A stretch of DNA of 64,000 nt from assembly GCF_002806945.1 (NCBI RefSeq), contig NZ_NIHC01000004.1:248001-312000 (forward strand). Reading direction: 5' to 3'. The position numbers and the translations under genes are program-made. Position 1 is the stretch's first letter. Every line of letters starts with the position of its first letter. Positions 54,807-64,000 of this stretch are shown here, piece by piece. The notes beneath the pieces were generated by a model. The model was not told the origin of the DNA and ran no database searches. It saw only the letters and a program-made list of their open reading frames with translations. The stretch comes from Marinobacter salexigens (GTDB lineage: Bacteria; Pseudomonadota; Gammaproteobacteria; Pseudomonadales; Oleiphilaceae).

Positions 54807-55811
54807 TTATTGGCTGGCTTCCATCAGTGCAACTGCGTTATCCAGCATCCGGTTTGAGAATCCCCATTCATTATCGTACCAAGCCATGACTTTTACATGA
54901 CAGCCAAGCACGCGGGTATGATTTGCATCGAAAATACTGGAAAGCGCATTGTGATTGAAGTCGATGCTCACCAGCTTCTCAAGGTTGTAGCCCAGTACCG
55001 GGTTTGATTCAGCAGCAGTTTTTACCGCAGCATTTACTTCCTCAACAGAGGTTTCCCGTTTTGCAATGAATCCGAAATCCACCAACGATACGTTGATGGT
55101 TGGTACGCGCACGGCCAGGCCGTCCAGCTTTCCATCCAGCTCAGGGATAATCTGCCCTATGGCTGCTGCGGCGCCTGTATTGGTGGGGATCATTGACTGG
55201 GTTGCAGAGCGTGAGCGGTATAGGTCCGAGTGGTAAACATCGCTCAGGTTCTGATCGTTTGTATAGGAGTGTATGGTTGTCATTAAACCACTTTCGATAC
55301 CTATGGTCTTGTGCAGCACATCGGCAATCGGTGCCAGGCAGTTGGTGGTGCAGGAGGCGCTGGAAATAATAGTGTGCTGCGCCGAGAGTGTGTTGTGGTT
55401 TACGCCGTAAACAATCATGGCATCGGCATCCGGGCTTGGTGCCGAGATAATCACTTTGCGGGCACCGGCTTTGATATGTGCTTCAGCTTCGCTACGCTTG
55501 GTGAATAATCCGGAGCACTCAAGTACAAGGTCAACCTTCAGATCGCCCCAGGGTAAGTCTTCAGGGTTGCGAGTAGCAGTGATAGCTATCCGATCGCCAT
55601 TTACGCTGAGAGATTCGGCATCGTGACTGATGTCTGCATCAAAGCGCCCGTGAACACTGTCATACTTGAGTAGGTGGGCGTTGGTTTCCGCGTCGCTCAG
55701 GTCGTTAATGGCGACCACGTGAAGCCGCTCGCGGTAGTTGTTTTCATAAAGTGCGCGGAGGATATTGCGACCAATCCGCCCAAAACCATTGATTGCGATA
55801 CGAATTGTCAT
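54807..55811 (-). CDS. gapA: Glyceraldehyde-3-phosphate dehydrogenase
   Basis: Converts glyceraldehyde-3-phosphate to 1,3-bisphosphoglycerate; 334 residues. The cofactor motif is INGFGRIGR (7-15), Asp37 in AINDLSD favours NAD over NADP, and the catalytic Cys154 lies in [11 protein letters not shown] 55811 follows AGGAAG by 7 bases. It is divergent from edd across a region with two candidate HexR sites, the same arrangement as gap-1/edd in Pseudomonas. Confidence 0.95.
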   Translation of the reverse strand: MTIRIAINGFGRIGRNILRALYENNYRERLHVVAINDLSDAETNAHLLKYDSVHGRFDADISHDAESLSVNGDRIAITATRNPEDLPWGDLKVDLVLECSGLFTKRSEAEAHIKAGARKVIISAPSPDADAMIVYGVNHNTLSAQHTIISSASCTTNCLAPIADVLHKTIGIESGLMTTIHSYTNDQNLSDVYHSDLYRSRSATQSMIPTNTGAAAAIGQIIPELDGKLDGLAVRVPTINVSLVDFGFIAKRETSVEEVNAAVKTAAESNPVLGYNLEKLVSIDFNHNALSSIFDANHTRVLGCHVKVMAWYDNEWGFSNRMLDNAVALMEASQ

Positions 55812-55867
55812 AGTTTGCTTCCTGTTCTGCATTGTTTTGTTCGAGTTTACTCGAATCTTGTTTGTGA

Positions 55868-55883
55868 TGTAGTAAATATATCA
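55868..55883 (+). promoter_or_regulatory. Candidate HexR operator, copy 3 (gapA-edd region)
   Basis: TGTAGTAAATATATCA, identical to copy 1 except in the central bases, 57 bases upstream of gapA. Confidence 0.62.
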
Positions 55884-55933
55884 AGATTTCGGTTGGTTAT
55901 GAACTGCTATGCTGTAGTTCGCGCCAAAAGAAC

Positions 55934-55943
55934 GTAAAATTAC
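55934..55943. promoter_or_regulatory. Palindromic HexR-like core before edd
   Basis: GTAAAATTAC, the palindromic centre of the published HexR consensus, 47 bases before the edd start. Flanking bases match less well (ACT instead of ACA on the right). Confidence 0.5.
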
Positions 55944-55989
55944 TAACATTTGCTTTTGATGAGTAACAGACAAATAGATGGAGCCCATC

Positions 55990-57810
55990 ATGAATCCGAC
56001 GATTCACTCAGTTACCCAGCGAATTATCGACCGCAGCCGCGCTTCCCGGCAGGATTATCTTGGTCGGATGAATGAGCTTGCAGCTCAGTCGCCGCAGCGG
56101 GGGGCGCTTTCCTGCAGCAATCTTGCCCATGGCTTTGCCGCTTGCGGCCAGGATGACAAAGACACGTTGAAACTGATGAACAAGGCCAATGTGGCCATGG
56201 TGTCGGCCTACAACGATATGCTTTCTGCCCACCAGCCTTATGCAGGCTTCCCGGATATCATTCGCGAGGCAGCCCATGGCATGGGTTCTGCGGCCCAGTT
56301 TGCCGGTGGTACCCCGGCCATGTGTGATGGCGTTACGCAGGGCCAGCCCGGCATGGAGCTCAGTCTGTTCTCACGGGACACCATCGCCATGAGCACGGCA
56401 GTGGCTCTGAGTCACAATATGTTTGATGCCACGCTGCTACTGGGAATATGCGATAAAATTGTGCCGGGCCTGTTGATTGGTGCCCTCAGCTTCGGGTATC
56501 TGCCCACTGTTCTGGTGCCAGCGGGGCCTATGCCATCCGGCCTGCCAAACAAGGAAAAACAGCGCATCCGGCAGCTGTATGCCGAAGGCAAGGTTGGCAA
56601 AGAGGAGTTGCTGGAAGCCGAGAGCAAGTCTTACCACAGTCCGGGTACCTGCACCTTCTATGGCACGGCTAATAGCAACCAGTTGCTGGTGGAAGTTATG
56701 GGGTTGCATCTGCCCGGTGCCGCATTTTTTCACCCGAACACACCTATGCGGGACCAGTTGACCCGAGCGGCAACTGAGCAGGTAATCCGGTTATCCAGGC
56801 CACAGGGAGGGGCGCTTGGGCTGGGCGATATGGTGGATGAGAAAAGTATCGTGAATGCGCTGGTGGCCCTGTTGGTAACTGGAGGGTCCACCAACCATAC
56901 CTTGCATTGGGTAGCGATCGCCCGCGCCGCCGGGATTATCATTGATTGGAACGATTACGCCGAGTTGTCGTCCGTTGTACCCTCCATGACCCGCATTTAT
57001 CCCAATGGCGAGGAGGATGTAAATGCATTTCACGAAGCGGGCGGTACCCCATTCATGATTGGCGAGTTGTTGAATAAAGGCCTCTTGCATAACGATGTGG
57101 AAACGGTTGTCGGGCATGGTCTGGAACGCTACACACAAATGCCGGCGCTTGAATCCGGCAAGCTGGTGTGGCGGCCTGCAACCACCAAAAGCCTGCGTCC
57201 GGATGTGCTCAGCAGTGCCGCCGAGCCGTTTGCTCCTGATGGCGGCCTGAAAGTGCTGGAGGGTAACCTGGGGCGCGGTGTCATCAAAGTGTCTGCCGTT
57301 GCGCAGGAGCACCACAGGGTTGAAGCACCTGCCGTGATTTTTAATGACCAGAATGAATTGAAGGCCGCGTTTGATGCGGGTGAGCTGAATAAAGACTGTG
57401 TTGTCATTGTGCGTTTTCAGGGGCCGCAATCCAATGGCATGCCGGAATTGCACAAACTCACCCCATATTTGGGTGTTTTGCAGGATAAGGGCTACAAGGT
57501 TGCACTGGTAACGGACGGTCGTATGTCGGGCGCATCCGGCAAGGTGCCAGCGGCTATTCATGTGTACCCGGAAGCCAGTGCGGGTGGTCCTCTTGCCAGG
57601 GTCCAGGATGGCGACAGGGTTTGTCTGGATGCAGACAAAGGCTCGTTATCAGTCGATATTGACGAAGCCGAGTTTGCAAGCCGGGAGCTGGCGCGGCCAG
57701 ACTTGTCCGGCTATCAGCGTGGCTTTGGCAGAGAGCTGTTTGGCTGGATGCGGCATGCCGTCAGCACGCCGGAAGAGGGAGCCAGTATTTTCGGGAATCA
57801 GCCGCTGTGA
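55990..57810 (+). CDS. edd: Phosphogluconate dehydratase
   Basis: [4Fe-4S] dehydratase that makes KDPG from 6-phosphogluconate. The 606 residues include [35 protein letters not shown] (cited in parts: [12 protein letters not shown]), [29 protein letters not shown] with a cluster Cys, and [21 protein letters not shown] 55990 is preferred to an ATG 12 bases earlier because GGAG lies 6 bases upstream. Probably HexR-controlled with gapA. Confidence 0.95.
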   Translation: MNPTIHSVTQRIIDRSRASRQDYLGRMNELAAQSPQRGALSCSNLAHGFAACGQDDKDTLKLMNKANVAMVSAYNDMLSAHQPYAGFPDIIREAAHGMGSAAQFAGGTPAMCDGVTQGQPGMELSLFSRDTIAMSTAVALSHNMFDATLLLGICDKIVPGLLIGALSFGYLPTVLVPAGPMPSGLPNKEKQRIRQLYAEGKVGKEELLEAESKSYHSPGTCTFYGTANSNQLLVEVMGLHLPGAAFFHPNTPMRDQLTRAATEQVIRLSRPQGGALGLGDMVDEKSIVNALVALLVTGGSTNHTLHWVAIARAAGIIIDWNDYAELSSVVPSMTRIYPNGEEDVNAFHEAGGTPFMIGELLNKGLLHNDVETVVGHGLERYTQMPALESGKLVWRPATTKSLRPDVLSSAAEPFAPDGGLKVLEGNLGRGVIKVSAVAQEHHRVEAPAVIFNDQNELKAAFDAGELNKDCVVIVRFQGPQSNGMPELHKLTPYLGVLQDKGYKVALVTDGRMSGASGKVPAAIHVYPEASAGGPLARVQDGDRVCLDADKGSLSVDIDEAEFASRELARPDLSGYQRGFGRELFGWMRHAVSTPEEGASIFGNQPL

Positions 57811-57838
57811 TCCCGGAGGCGGGAACCAGGCAGATAGT

Positions 57839-58582
57839 TTACAGGTAGTGAATCAGGTTCTGCGGGTCGAAGCGGTACTGGCGGTTGTAGACACCATTGT
57901 CGGCTCGCTCACCAGCGGCAAGAACCATGGTGACCAGCCCTTTGCGGGGCAGTTTCAGTAGCTTCTGCACGCGGCACTCATCAAAGCCCTCCATGGGGCA
58001 GGAGTCATACCCATGTGCTCGTAATGCCAACATCAGGTTCTGTGCCGCCAAAGCAGTGGATTTGGTGGCCCAAACTTTCATTTCATTTACGGAATAGGGC
58101 CCACGGGGAACCGGGCGAGCCAGGCCTACGGCCAGCCCCAGAGTCTTTTTCGCCACCCCCAGAACTCCGAACGGCCCTTGATTGTAGTGAATAGGGGCAA
58201 TCTTTTTGTAGTACTTTTCCACAATGGAGGGAAGCTTTTCGTCCTTTGGCCAGTCTTCCAGAGCAAGTTGCGCATGCTTTCGCCAAGTGTCTGGCCGGGC
58301 AACAATCGCGATCAGAACCGGGGCCGTGGTTGCTGCATTCTGGCCCAGGCAGGCTTCAGCAAGTTTGCTCCGTAGCTCCGGTGTTTTGACCACATAGAAT
58401 TCCCAGGGCTGCAGGTTGCTGGAGTTGGGCGCCAGGGTGGCCAGTTCCAGGCAATCCTCCAGAACCGCGTCCGGGACGGGTTTGTCTGTGAACCGCCTTA
58501 CTGAGCGGCGGCTGCGAACAACCTTGCGGAATTCCTCAACATCAATGTCCGGTAAGGAAAGATGGCCAGCTTTTGCGTTCAT
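57839..58582 (-). CDS. Nitroreductase-family FMN oxidoreductase
   Basis: A 247-residue flavoprotein of the nitroreductase fold. RSRRSVRRFTDKPVP is the FMN-phosphate contact and LAPNSSNLQPWEFYVV the second conserved segment; ALRAHGYDSCPMEGFD and the C-terminal AAGERADNGVY complete it. The substrate is unknown. Single gene converging on edd (28-base gap) and divergent from the glycosylase-like gene. Confidence 0.85.
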   Translation of the reverse strand: MNAKAGHLSLPDIDVEEFRKVVRSRRSVRRFTDKPVPDAVLEDCLELATLAPNSSNLQPWEFYVVKTPELRSKLAEACLGQNAATTAPVLIAIVARPDTWRKHAQLALEDWPKDEKLPSIVEKYYKKIAPIHYNQGPFGVLGVAKKTLGLAVGLARPVPRGPYSVNEMKVWATKSTALAAQNLMLALRAHGYDSCPMEGFDECRVQKLLKLPRKGLVTMVLAAGERADNGVYNRQYRFDPQNLIHYL

Positions 58583-58701
58583 GTTTTATCCCTGGTTTTT
58601 GGCGGCGCCACGAGCGTTAAGGCTGCTTGCCCCTGCGAATTTCGAGCTATATGGTTACGGGAAAACGCTTTATATGCAATTGCCCGAGTGACGATAAGCC
58701 T

Positions 58702-59295
58702 ATGACAGACAACCTTGCACAGCTGCCCTTTGATGAATTGGTTCGCCGGGTACGTGCGTGCACGATCTGTGCGGATGTACTGCCCCTCGGGCCACGACCG
58801 GTTGTGCAGTTGTCCAGAGAGTCCCGAATTCTTGTGGTGGGCCAGGCGCCGGGGAGGCGTGTTCACGAAACCGGCTTACCGTTCAACGATCCCAGTGGAG
58901 ACCGGCTGCGGCAATGGATGGGCATTTCACGAGAAGATTTTTACGATGACCAAAAGCTGGCGATACTGCCCATGGGCTTCTGTTACCCGGGTACCGGCAA
59001 GTCCGGTGATTTGCCGCCACGGCCCGAATGCGCCCCGGCATGGCGCGAAGCATTGCTGGAGCGCTTATCCAATATCGGGCTTACGTTGGTAATAGGTCAG
59101 TACGCCCACGCCTGGCACCTGCCAGATGCGAAAAAGTCCGTTACCGAAAACGTCACCAACTGGTGCAATTACTGGCCGGATGTGTTGCCAATGCCCCATC
59201 CTAGTCCGCGCAATAACCTTTGGTTGCGCCGGAATCCCTGGTTTGAGCAAGAGGTGGTTCCTGAGCTTCAGCAGCGGGTTGCCTCACTGCTATAG
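58702..59295 (+). CDS. Uracil-DNA glycosylase superfamily protein
   Basis: A 197-residue protein with the UDG-fold motifs VVGQAPGRRVHETGLPFNDPSG (motif A; cited as VVGQAPGRRVHET) and MPHPSPRNN (motif B). It resembles COG1573-type proteins, but only three well-placed Cys residues (CTIC near the N-terminus and GFCYPG) are seen, so a complete four-Cys Fe-S site is doubtful. Excision activity is unproven. Its last 95 bases are antisense to the 3' end of glpD. Start 58702 is chosen by domain alignment; no clear ribosome binding site. Confidence 0.78.
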   Translation: MTDNLAQLPFDELVRRVRACTICADVLPLGPRPVVQLSRESRILVVGQAPGRRVHETGLPFNDPSGDRLRQWMGISREDFYDDQKLAILPMGFCYPGTGKSGDLPPRPECAPAWREALLERLSNIGLTLVIGQYAHAWHLPDAKKSVTENVTNWCNYWPDVLPMPHPSPRNNLWLRRNPWFEQEVVPELQQRVASLL

Positions 59296-60778
59296 CATTT
59301 TTCAGGTAGTCATCAAGCGCTTGCACATCGCCTTCAGAGGCATAAAGCCCTTGCTTGGTTCGGCGCCAAAGAATGTCTTCCGAGGTCATGGCCCACTCAT
59401 TTTCCACAAGGTACTGCACCTCTTTCTCGTACAGGGTTCCTGCAAAGTGCTGGCCCAGGTCTACCACAGAGTTGCATCCATCAAGAATGTCCCGTGAGCT
59501 TGTGCCATAGGTGCGAACATACCGACGGAGGGTGTTTTCAGGTAGCCATGGGAAGCTTTGATGGAGTTCTGCAAACAGATTCTCCTTATTGTCAAAGTCG
59601 CCACCCGGCAACACGGCCGTTTTCGTCCAACGGCCACCGGCTTTGGGGAAGAAATGGCAGAGTTTGTCCGTTGCAGCCTCCGCAAGCTTGCGATAAGTGG
59701 TTATTTTTCCGCCAAAAACGGAAATGAGCGGCGCCTTGCCGTTGCTCTGATCAATCTCGAAGGAGTAGTCACGGGAGGCTTTCTGGGCGTTTTCTTCTTC
59801 GCCGTCCATTAGTGGCCTTACGCCTGAGTAGGACCAAACCACATCGGAAGGTGTCAGTTGGCGGGTGAAATGAGCATTCACGATGTCCAGCAAATAGTCA
59901 GTCTCCTCCGGGGAAATCTTTGCGTCCTTCGGGTCGCCTTCGTACTCAACATCGGTAGTGCCTACCAGAGAGAATTGATCCTCATAGGGAATAACGAACA
60001 CTATGCGCTCGTCTTCATTCTGCAGGATATAGGCTTCCTCTTCCTGGTTAAGCTTGGGCACAACGATATGGCTGCCTTTCACCATTCGAATGGCTTTGGG
60101 GGCAGGCATGGAAAGGGATTCGCCAAACAATTTGCTTACCCAGGGCCCGGATGCGTTCACAATAGTTTTCGCGGAAACCGTTTTCTCCTGGTTGCTGACC
60201 ATGTCACGAAGAGTGACTGTCCAGTCAGCCTCGCCACGCACAGCATTCACGCATTTGGTTCGGGTCAGGATGGTTGCGCCCGCCTGCTCGGCTTTTTTGG
60301 CTGTCAATACCACCAGCCTGGCGTCATCCACCCAGCCATCTGAATATTCAAAGCCTTTGGTAATATCCGGCTTTAGCGGCCCGGACGTATCAAATCGAAT
60401 TGAGCGTGAGCCCGGCAGCAGTTCGCGCTTGGCCAGGTGATCGTAGAGAAACAGGCCGGTGCGTATCATCCATGCCGGGCGCAAATGGGGGCGGTGGGGC
60501 AAACGAAAACGCATGGGCCACATTATGTGGGGGGAGTTCTTGAGCAGGGATTCCCGTTCGGCCAGGGCCTTTTGCACAAGCCGGAACTCATAATGCTCAA
60601 GATAGCGCAGCCCGCCGTGTATAAGCTTGCTGCTGTTGGAAGAGGTTGCGGATGCCAGGTCGTTCATTTCACAGAGCAGTACTTTGAGGTTGCGCCCGGC
60701 TGCGTCCATCGCAATTCCGGTTCCGTTGACGCCGCCGCCAACCACAACAACGTCATACTGCTCATTCCCCATAGCCAT
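59201..60778 (-). CDS. glpD: Aerobic glycerol-3-phosphate dehydrogenase
   Basis: Peripheral inner-membrane FAD enzyme that oxidises glycerol-3-phosphate to DHAP and reduces quinone. The 525 residues begin YDVVVVGGGVNGTGIAMDAAGRNL (cited: VVVVGGGVNGTGIAMDAAG) and include SSNSSKLIHGGLRYLE and SYSGVRPL. It is about 24 residues longer than E. coli GlpD; the extra C-terminus is Pro/Ala-rich and is encoded opposite the glycosylase-like gene. GGAG lies 10 bases before the ATG. Downstream of glpR and likely its target. Confidence 0.95.
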   Translation of the reverse strand: MAMGNEQYDVVVVGGGVNGTGIAMDAAGRNLKVLLCEMNDLASATSSNSSKLIHGGLRYLEHYEFRLVQKALAERESLLKNSPHIMWPMRFRLPHRPHLRPAWMIRTGLFLYDHLAKRELLPGSRSIRFDTSGPLKPDITKGFEYSDGWVDDARLVVLTAKKAEQAGATILTRTKCVNAVRGEADWTVTLRDMVSNQEKTVSAKTIVNASGPWVSKLFGESLSMPAPKAIRMVKGSHIVVPKLNQEEEAYILQNEDERIVFVIPYEDQFSLVGTTDVEYEGDPKDAKISPEETDYLLDIVNAHFTRQLTPSDVVWSYSGVRPLMDGEEENAQKASRDYSFEIDQSNGKAPLISVFGGKITTYRKLAEAATDKLCHFFPKAGGRWTKTAVLPGGDFDNKENLFAELHQSFPWLPENTLRRYVRTYGTSSRDILDGCNSVVDLGQHFAGTLYEKEVQYLVENEWAMTSEDILWRRTKQGLYASEGDVQALDDYLKNAIAVRQPAAEAQEPPLAQTRDSGATKGYCAD

Positions 60779-60913
60779 CGTTATTCATCTCCTGACGCCA
60801 CGGTACATGCCTGTTTTGTTAAGCGAAGGTTGCCGCAGCCAAATATGTTATAGGAACAGTATGCGAAAGAGTTTGGTGTTCGTAAAGGAAAAGATCGAAA
60901 ATAAACGAAGATT

Positions 60914-61672
60914 TCAGACTACATGGAGCTTGATGCTGTTCTCTTTCAGAATTCTGGAGATTTCGGCGGGTGGTTTCTGGTCGGTAAATACATGGTCCGC
61001 CTGGGCTATGTTGCCTAGCCTGACCATCGCATTGCGGCCAAACTTGGAATTGTCTGCAGCAAGTAATACCTGGTTGGAATTCTCAATAATGGCCTGGGCT
61101 ACGCGAACTTCCCGATAGTCAAAGTCCAGCAGGGAGCCGTCGTTGTGGATGCCGCTGATGCCAATGATGCCAAAGTCCATTTTGAACTGATTGATAAAGT
61201 CGCGAGTGGCTTCGCCAACAATGCCGCCATCGCGGCTTCTGACCTCTCCTCCTGCAATAATCACATGGAAGTCCTCTTTCGCCGAGAGGATGGAGGCTAC
61301 GTGCAGGTTGTTGGTCACAATGCGCAAGTTGTTTTTTTGCAGCAGGGCTTTGGCGATGGTTTCCGTAGTGGTGCCAATGTTGATAAACATGGAAGAGTTG
61401 TCAGGGATAAGCGCCACCATGGCCTCGGCAATGCGCTCCTTGGCTTCCAGATCCATGATCTTTCTGGCCTGGTAGGCGGTGTTGATTGTGCTGGAATCGA
61501 TGCCGGCGCCACCGTGATGCCGGCGAAGCTTGTTCTCTTTGGCGAGGTCGTTCAGATCCCTGCGGATGGTTTGGGGGGTTACCTTGAATTGGTCTACCAG
61601 CTGCTCGGTGGTTACAAAGCCATTCTGTTGGATCAGCTCTAAAATCAGATCCTGTCGCCGCCGCTGTGCCAT
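60914..61672 (-). CDS. glpR: Glycerol-3-phosphate regulon repressor
   Basis: DeoR-family repressor of 252 residues that responds to glycerol-3-phosphate. The N-terminal helix-turn-helix is GFVTTEQLVDQFKVTPQTIRRDL (cited: TEQLVDQFKVTPQTIRRDL), then the linker KLRRHHGGA, then the sugar-isomerase-like effector domain (INIGTTTETIAKALL, GGEVRSRDGGIVG). It sits between glpD and glpK, the targets expected for GlpR. Confidence 0.92.
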   Translation of the reverse strand: MAQRRRQDLILELIQQNGFVTTEQLVDQFKVTPQTIRRDLNDLAKENKLRRHHGGAGIDSSTINTAYQARKIMDLEAKERIAEAMVALIPDNSSMFINIGTTTETIAKALLQKNNLRIVTNNLHVASILSAKEDFHVIIAGGEVRSRDGGIVGEATRDFINQFKMDFGIIGISGIHNDGSLLDFDYREVRVAQAIIENSNQVLLAADNSKFGRNAMVRLGNIAQADHVFTDQKPPAEISRILKENSIKLHVV

Positions 61673-61882
61673 TCAAATAACCTCCACCCTGTGTTTGTTC
61701 TTATCCGAAATAAGGAGCAGTTTTAAACTCTGCTAGAATAAAGTTTAGTCTTTTTAGCTGATTTATGCAGCATTTAGAGTCACTTATCTGTTCTGTATGG
61801 GGTGATTTTTTCGAAAACCCTTGGCATTCACGTTCAAAAAAGTAAACATGCGAACAAATAAGAACACGAGGACGAAATTACA

Positions 61883-63355
61883 ATGAGCCAGTACCTGCTA
61901 TCCATTGACCAGGGAACCACCAGTTCCCGGGCCATACTTTTCGATCTGAAAGGTAATATCCAAGCGGTTCGCCAGCAGGAGTTTCCCCAACACTTTCCTG
62001 AGAGCGGTTGGGTTGAACACGATCCGGAAGATATCTGGTCAACCGTCACCGAGACGTGCAGTGGGGTGATGGCAGAAGAATGTGGAGGCGATGATCAGGT
62101 GATTGCTGTGGGCATCACCAATCAACGGGAAACCACCATTGTGTGGGACAGGAAAACAGGTAAGCCGGTTTATAACGCAATTGTATGGCAAGACCGGCGA
62201 ACAGCGGCTTATTGCAAAACCCTCAAAAGCGAGAGTCGGGAGCCCGGGGTTCACAGTAAAACCGGTCTGCTCATCGATCCCTATTTTTCAGCCACCAAAA
62301 TCCGCTGGATTCTCGAGAATGTTCCGGGCGCCCGCGAACGCGCAGATCGCGGAGACCTGGCTTTTGGGACAGTGGACACTTTCCTGCTTTGGCGGCTGAC
62401 GGGCGGCCGGGTGCACAAAACCGACGCCACCAACGCAAGCCGTACCCTGCTGTTCAATATTCATACCCAGCAGTGGGACCCAGATCTGCTGGAGTTGTTT
62501 GACATACCGGAATCCCTGCTGCCGGAGGTTCTGGATTCGTCAGACGATTTTGGCGAAATCACAGAAGTTGGTGAACTTAACGGTGTATCCGTACTGGGTG
62601 TGGCGGGGGATCAGCAGGCAGCGTTGTTTGGCCAAACCTGCTTTGATGTGGGAATGGCAAAAAGCACCTACGGTACCGGGTGTTTTTTGATGCTTAACAC
62701 AGGTGAGAAAGCGCTGACATCCGAACACCGGCTGTTAACAACGGTTGCTTATCGGCTTGACGGCAAACCCACCTATGCCATGGAAGGGAGTATTTTTGTG
62801 GCCGGGGCTGCGATTCAGTGGTTGCGGGATGGTCTGCAACTGATTGAAAACGCCTGCGATACAGAACCGTTGGCGAAGGGCACACCAATAGATCATGGGG
62901 TTTACCTTGTGCCTGCGTTTACGGGCCTGGGCGCCCCTTACTGGGATCCAAACGCACGAGGGGCTATTTTCGGGCTGACCCGGGATACAGGCATCAAGGA
63001 AATCGTAACTGCTGGGCTGCAGTCGGTGTGTTACCAAACCAAAGACTTGCAAAAGGCCATGGAAAAAGACGGTATGCGCCCGATCACCTTACGGGTGGAT
63101 GGCGGCATGGTTTCAAATAATTGGGTGCTTCAGTTCCTGGCAGACATTCTGGGTGCGCGAGTCGACAGGCCGTCTGTAGTAGAAACAACGGCTTTGGGTG
63201 TGGCATATCTCGCAGGTCTTAAGGCAGGTGTGTACGAATCGCTCGATGAACTCTCGGATCTTTGGCGGTGTGACCGTAGCTTTGAGCCCATCATGACGAA
63301 GCAAAAGCGCGACCAGTTGTATGAAGGGTGGATACATGCAGTGCAGAAACTCTGA
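61883..63355 (+). CDS. glpK: Glycerol kinase
   Basis: Phosphorylates glycerol to glycerol-3-phosphate, 490 residues. Motifs are [15 protein letters not shown] (FGGY ATPase start), [56 protein letters not shown] in the phosphate region and [20 protein letters not shown] (cited: [18 protein letters not shown]). The upstream region (61673-61882) holds TTCG- and GAAC-rich half-sites that may be GlpR operators. Divergent from glpR. Confidence 0.96.
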   Translation: MSQYLLSIDQGTTSSRAILFDLKGNIQAVRQQEFPQHFPESGWVEHDPEDIWSTVTETCSGVMAEECGGDDQVIAVGITNQRETTIVWDRKTGKPVYNAIVWQDRRTAAYCKTLKSESREPGVHSKTGLLIDPYFSATKIRWILENVPGARERADRGDLAFGTVDTFLLWRLTGGRVHKTDATNASRTLLFNIHTQQWDPDLLELFDIPESLLPEVLDSSDDFGEITEVGELNGVSVLGVAGDQQAALFGQTCFDVGMAKSTYGTGCFLMLNTGEKALTSEHRLLTTVAYRLDGKPTYAMEGSIFVAGAAIQWLRDGLQLIENACDTEPLAKGTPIDHGVYLVPAFTGLGAPYWDPNARGAIFGLTRDTGIKEIVTAGLQSVCYQTKDLQKAMEKDGMRPITLRVDGGMVSNNWVLQFLADILGARVDRPSVVETTALGVAYLAGLKAGVYESLDELSDLWRCDRSFEPIMTKQKRDQLYEGWIHAVQKL

Positions 63356-63502
63356 AATATTTCTAACCGAACATTTGTGTTTTCGCATATGAAACCGAGA
63401 GTAGAAAATAAATTTTCAGTAAAAACAGGTGTTTGATTCTTTTATGGTGTAATTTTTTAAAAAACTGGTATAGGATTCGGATTAATAACGTCGAAAATAG
63501 AT

Positions 63503-63529
63503 GCCCGAATGTTCGTTTTGGGTTCGGGC
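63503..63529. promoter_or_regulatory. Inverted repeat in the leader of the glycerol ABC transporter operon
   Basis: GCCCGAA and TTCGGGC, perfect 7-base arms 13 bases apart, with a further GTTCG inside. It ends 31 bases before the ATP-binding-protein start. It may be a GlpR operator or an mRNA hairpin. The rest of the 205-base gap after glpK (63356-63502) is AT-rich and shows no gene. Confidence 0.45.
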
Positions 63530-63560
63530 GTGCTTTATAAGAATAACAAGGAAAGCTTGT

Positions 63561-64000
63561 ATGTCCTTAATGCTGGAGAACCTCTCCCGCACGGTCGACG
63601 GTGTCGATTACGTTCGGGATGCCAACCTTACATTCGAGGCAGGCTCCTTCAATGTGCTGCTTGGCCGGACGCTGGCCGGAAAAACCTCGATGATGCGGCT
63701 GATGGCCGGCCTTGATAAGCCGACGGAAGGCCGTGTGTTATATAACGGTGAGGATGTTACCGGCCAAAGCGTGCAGCGCCGTAACATTTCGATGATTTAT
63801 CAGCAGTTCATAAACTATCCCACGCTTAGCGTTTACGAAAATATTGCGTCACCTCTACGCTTGGCCAAAATGCCCCCGCCCGAGATTGATCGTCGGGTTC
63901 GGGAAACAGCATCCATGCTGCAAATCGAACCTTTGCTGAAACGCTACCCACTTGAACTTTCTGGCGGTCAACAACAGCGCACGGCCATGGCACGAGCGCT
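63561..64000 (+). CDS. glpS: ABC transporter ATP-binding protein, glycerol uptake type (3' end missing)
   Basis: The first 146 codons of an ATPase that powers import. It starts at ATG 63561 after AAGGA and stays open to the window end. Walker A is present in the unusual form LGRTLAGKTSMMRLM; the Q-loop is in MIYQQFINYPTLSVYEN and the signature LSGGQQQRTAMARA follows. This variant Walker A is found in GlpS of the glycerol transporter GlpSTPQV, and position after glpK supports that reading. The remaining transporter genes lie beyond the window. Confidence 0.85.
   Translation, partial: MSLMLENLSRTVDGVDYVRDANLTFEAGSFNVLLGRTLAGKTSMMRLMAGLDKPTEGRVLYNGEDVTGQSVQRRNISMIYQQFINYPTLSVYENIASPLRLAKMPPPEIDRRVRETASMLQIEPLLKRYPLELSGGQQQRTAMARA

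Noticed and set aside
1..64000. CRISPR array, insertion sequence, prophage or toxin-antitoxin pair
   Set aside because: No regularly spaced repeats, transposase, integrase, phage structural gene or small paired genes were found.

Overview
The window reads as a chromosomal segment of a marine gammaproteobacterium, most likely Marinobacter or a close relative. This rests on protein resemblance and gene order: a hexR/zwf-pgl-eda/pyk/gapA/edd Entner-Doudoroff block, divergent LysR (FinR-like)/fpr, miaE beside acnB, the tig-clpP-clpX-lon-hupB-ppiD block, and a glpD/glpR/glpK/ABC glycerol cluster. Genes are densely packed, base composition is even (GC in the mid-50s by eye), and no transposase, integrase, phage gene or CRISPR array was seen. 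The genus is an inference, since no 16S gene is present.

Layout. 1-3623: end of a fatty-acid/cell-wall/nucleotide operon (partial fabF, pabC, mltG, tmk). 3661-7362: AraC regulator, Na+/proline symporter and an MDR oxidoreductase. 7458-12675: acnB, miaE, a LysR regulator and ferredoxin-NADP reductase. 12817-19336: a four-gene leftward operon (malonyl-CoA decarboxylase, acetoacetyl-CoA reductase, acyl-CoA dehydrogenase, semialdehyde dehydrogenase) divergent from a MaoC hydratase and an isochorismatase-fold hydrolase. 19440-27926: the most distinctive accessory segment, with a PAS histidine kinase and FixJ-type regulator, a 4HBT thioesterase, a cytosolic BisC/DMSO-reductase-family molybdoenzyme, a polytopic permease and an acyl-CoA ligase. 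28113-33060: a lipoprotein with a lysozyme-like motif, an MscS-family channel, lpxH and ppiB. 33197-39550: glnS, cysS, glcB and folD. 39777-40356: tRNA genes for Pro, Arg, His and Leu. 40679-49250: protein quality control (tig, clpP, clpX, lon), hupB and ppiD. 49336-57810: the Entner-Doudoroff/lower glycolysis regulon. 57839-64000: nitroreductase, a uracil-DNA-glycosylase-like protein, glpD, glpR, glpK and the start of a glycerol ABC transporter.

How the parts work together. HexR probably controls zwf-pgl-eda, gapA-pyk and edd. A 16-bp motif (TGTAGTAA, three variable bases, TATC) occurs twice before zwf/hexR and once between gapA and edd, and a palindromic core lies near edd. Glycerol would enter by the ABC system, be phosphorylated by GlpK and oxidised by GlpD under GlpR control. 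GlcB and AcnB belong to glyoxylate/TCA metabolism. The 12.8-27.9 kb region is rich in acyl-CoA chemistry and may be one catabolic neighbourhood with its own sensor, transporter, redox enzyme and activating ligase; its substrate cannot be read from the sequence.

Several convergent gene pairs end inside perfect palindromes. The best is a 26-bp palindrome that carries the stop codons of both eda and pyk, so that both proteins end in Ser-Asp-Ile-Ser.
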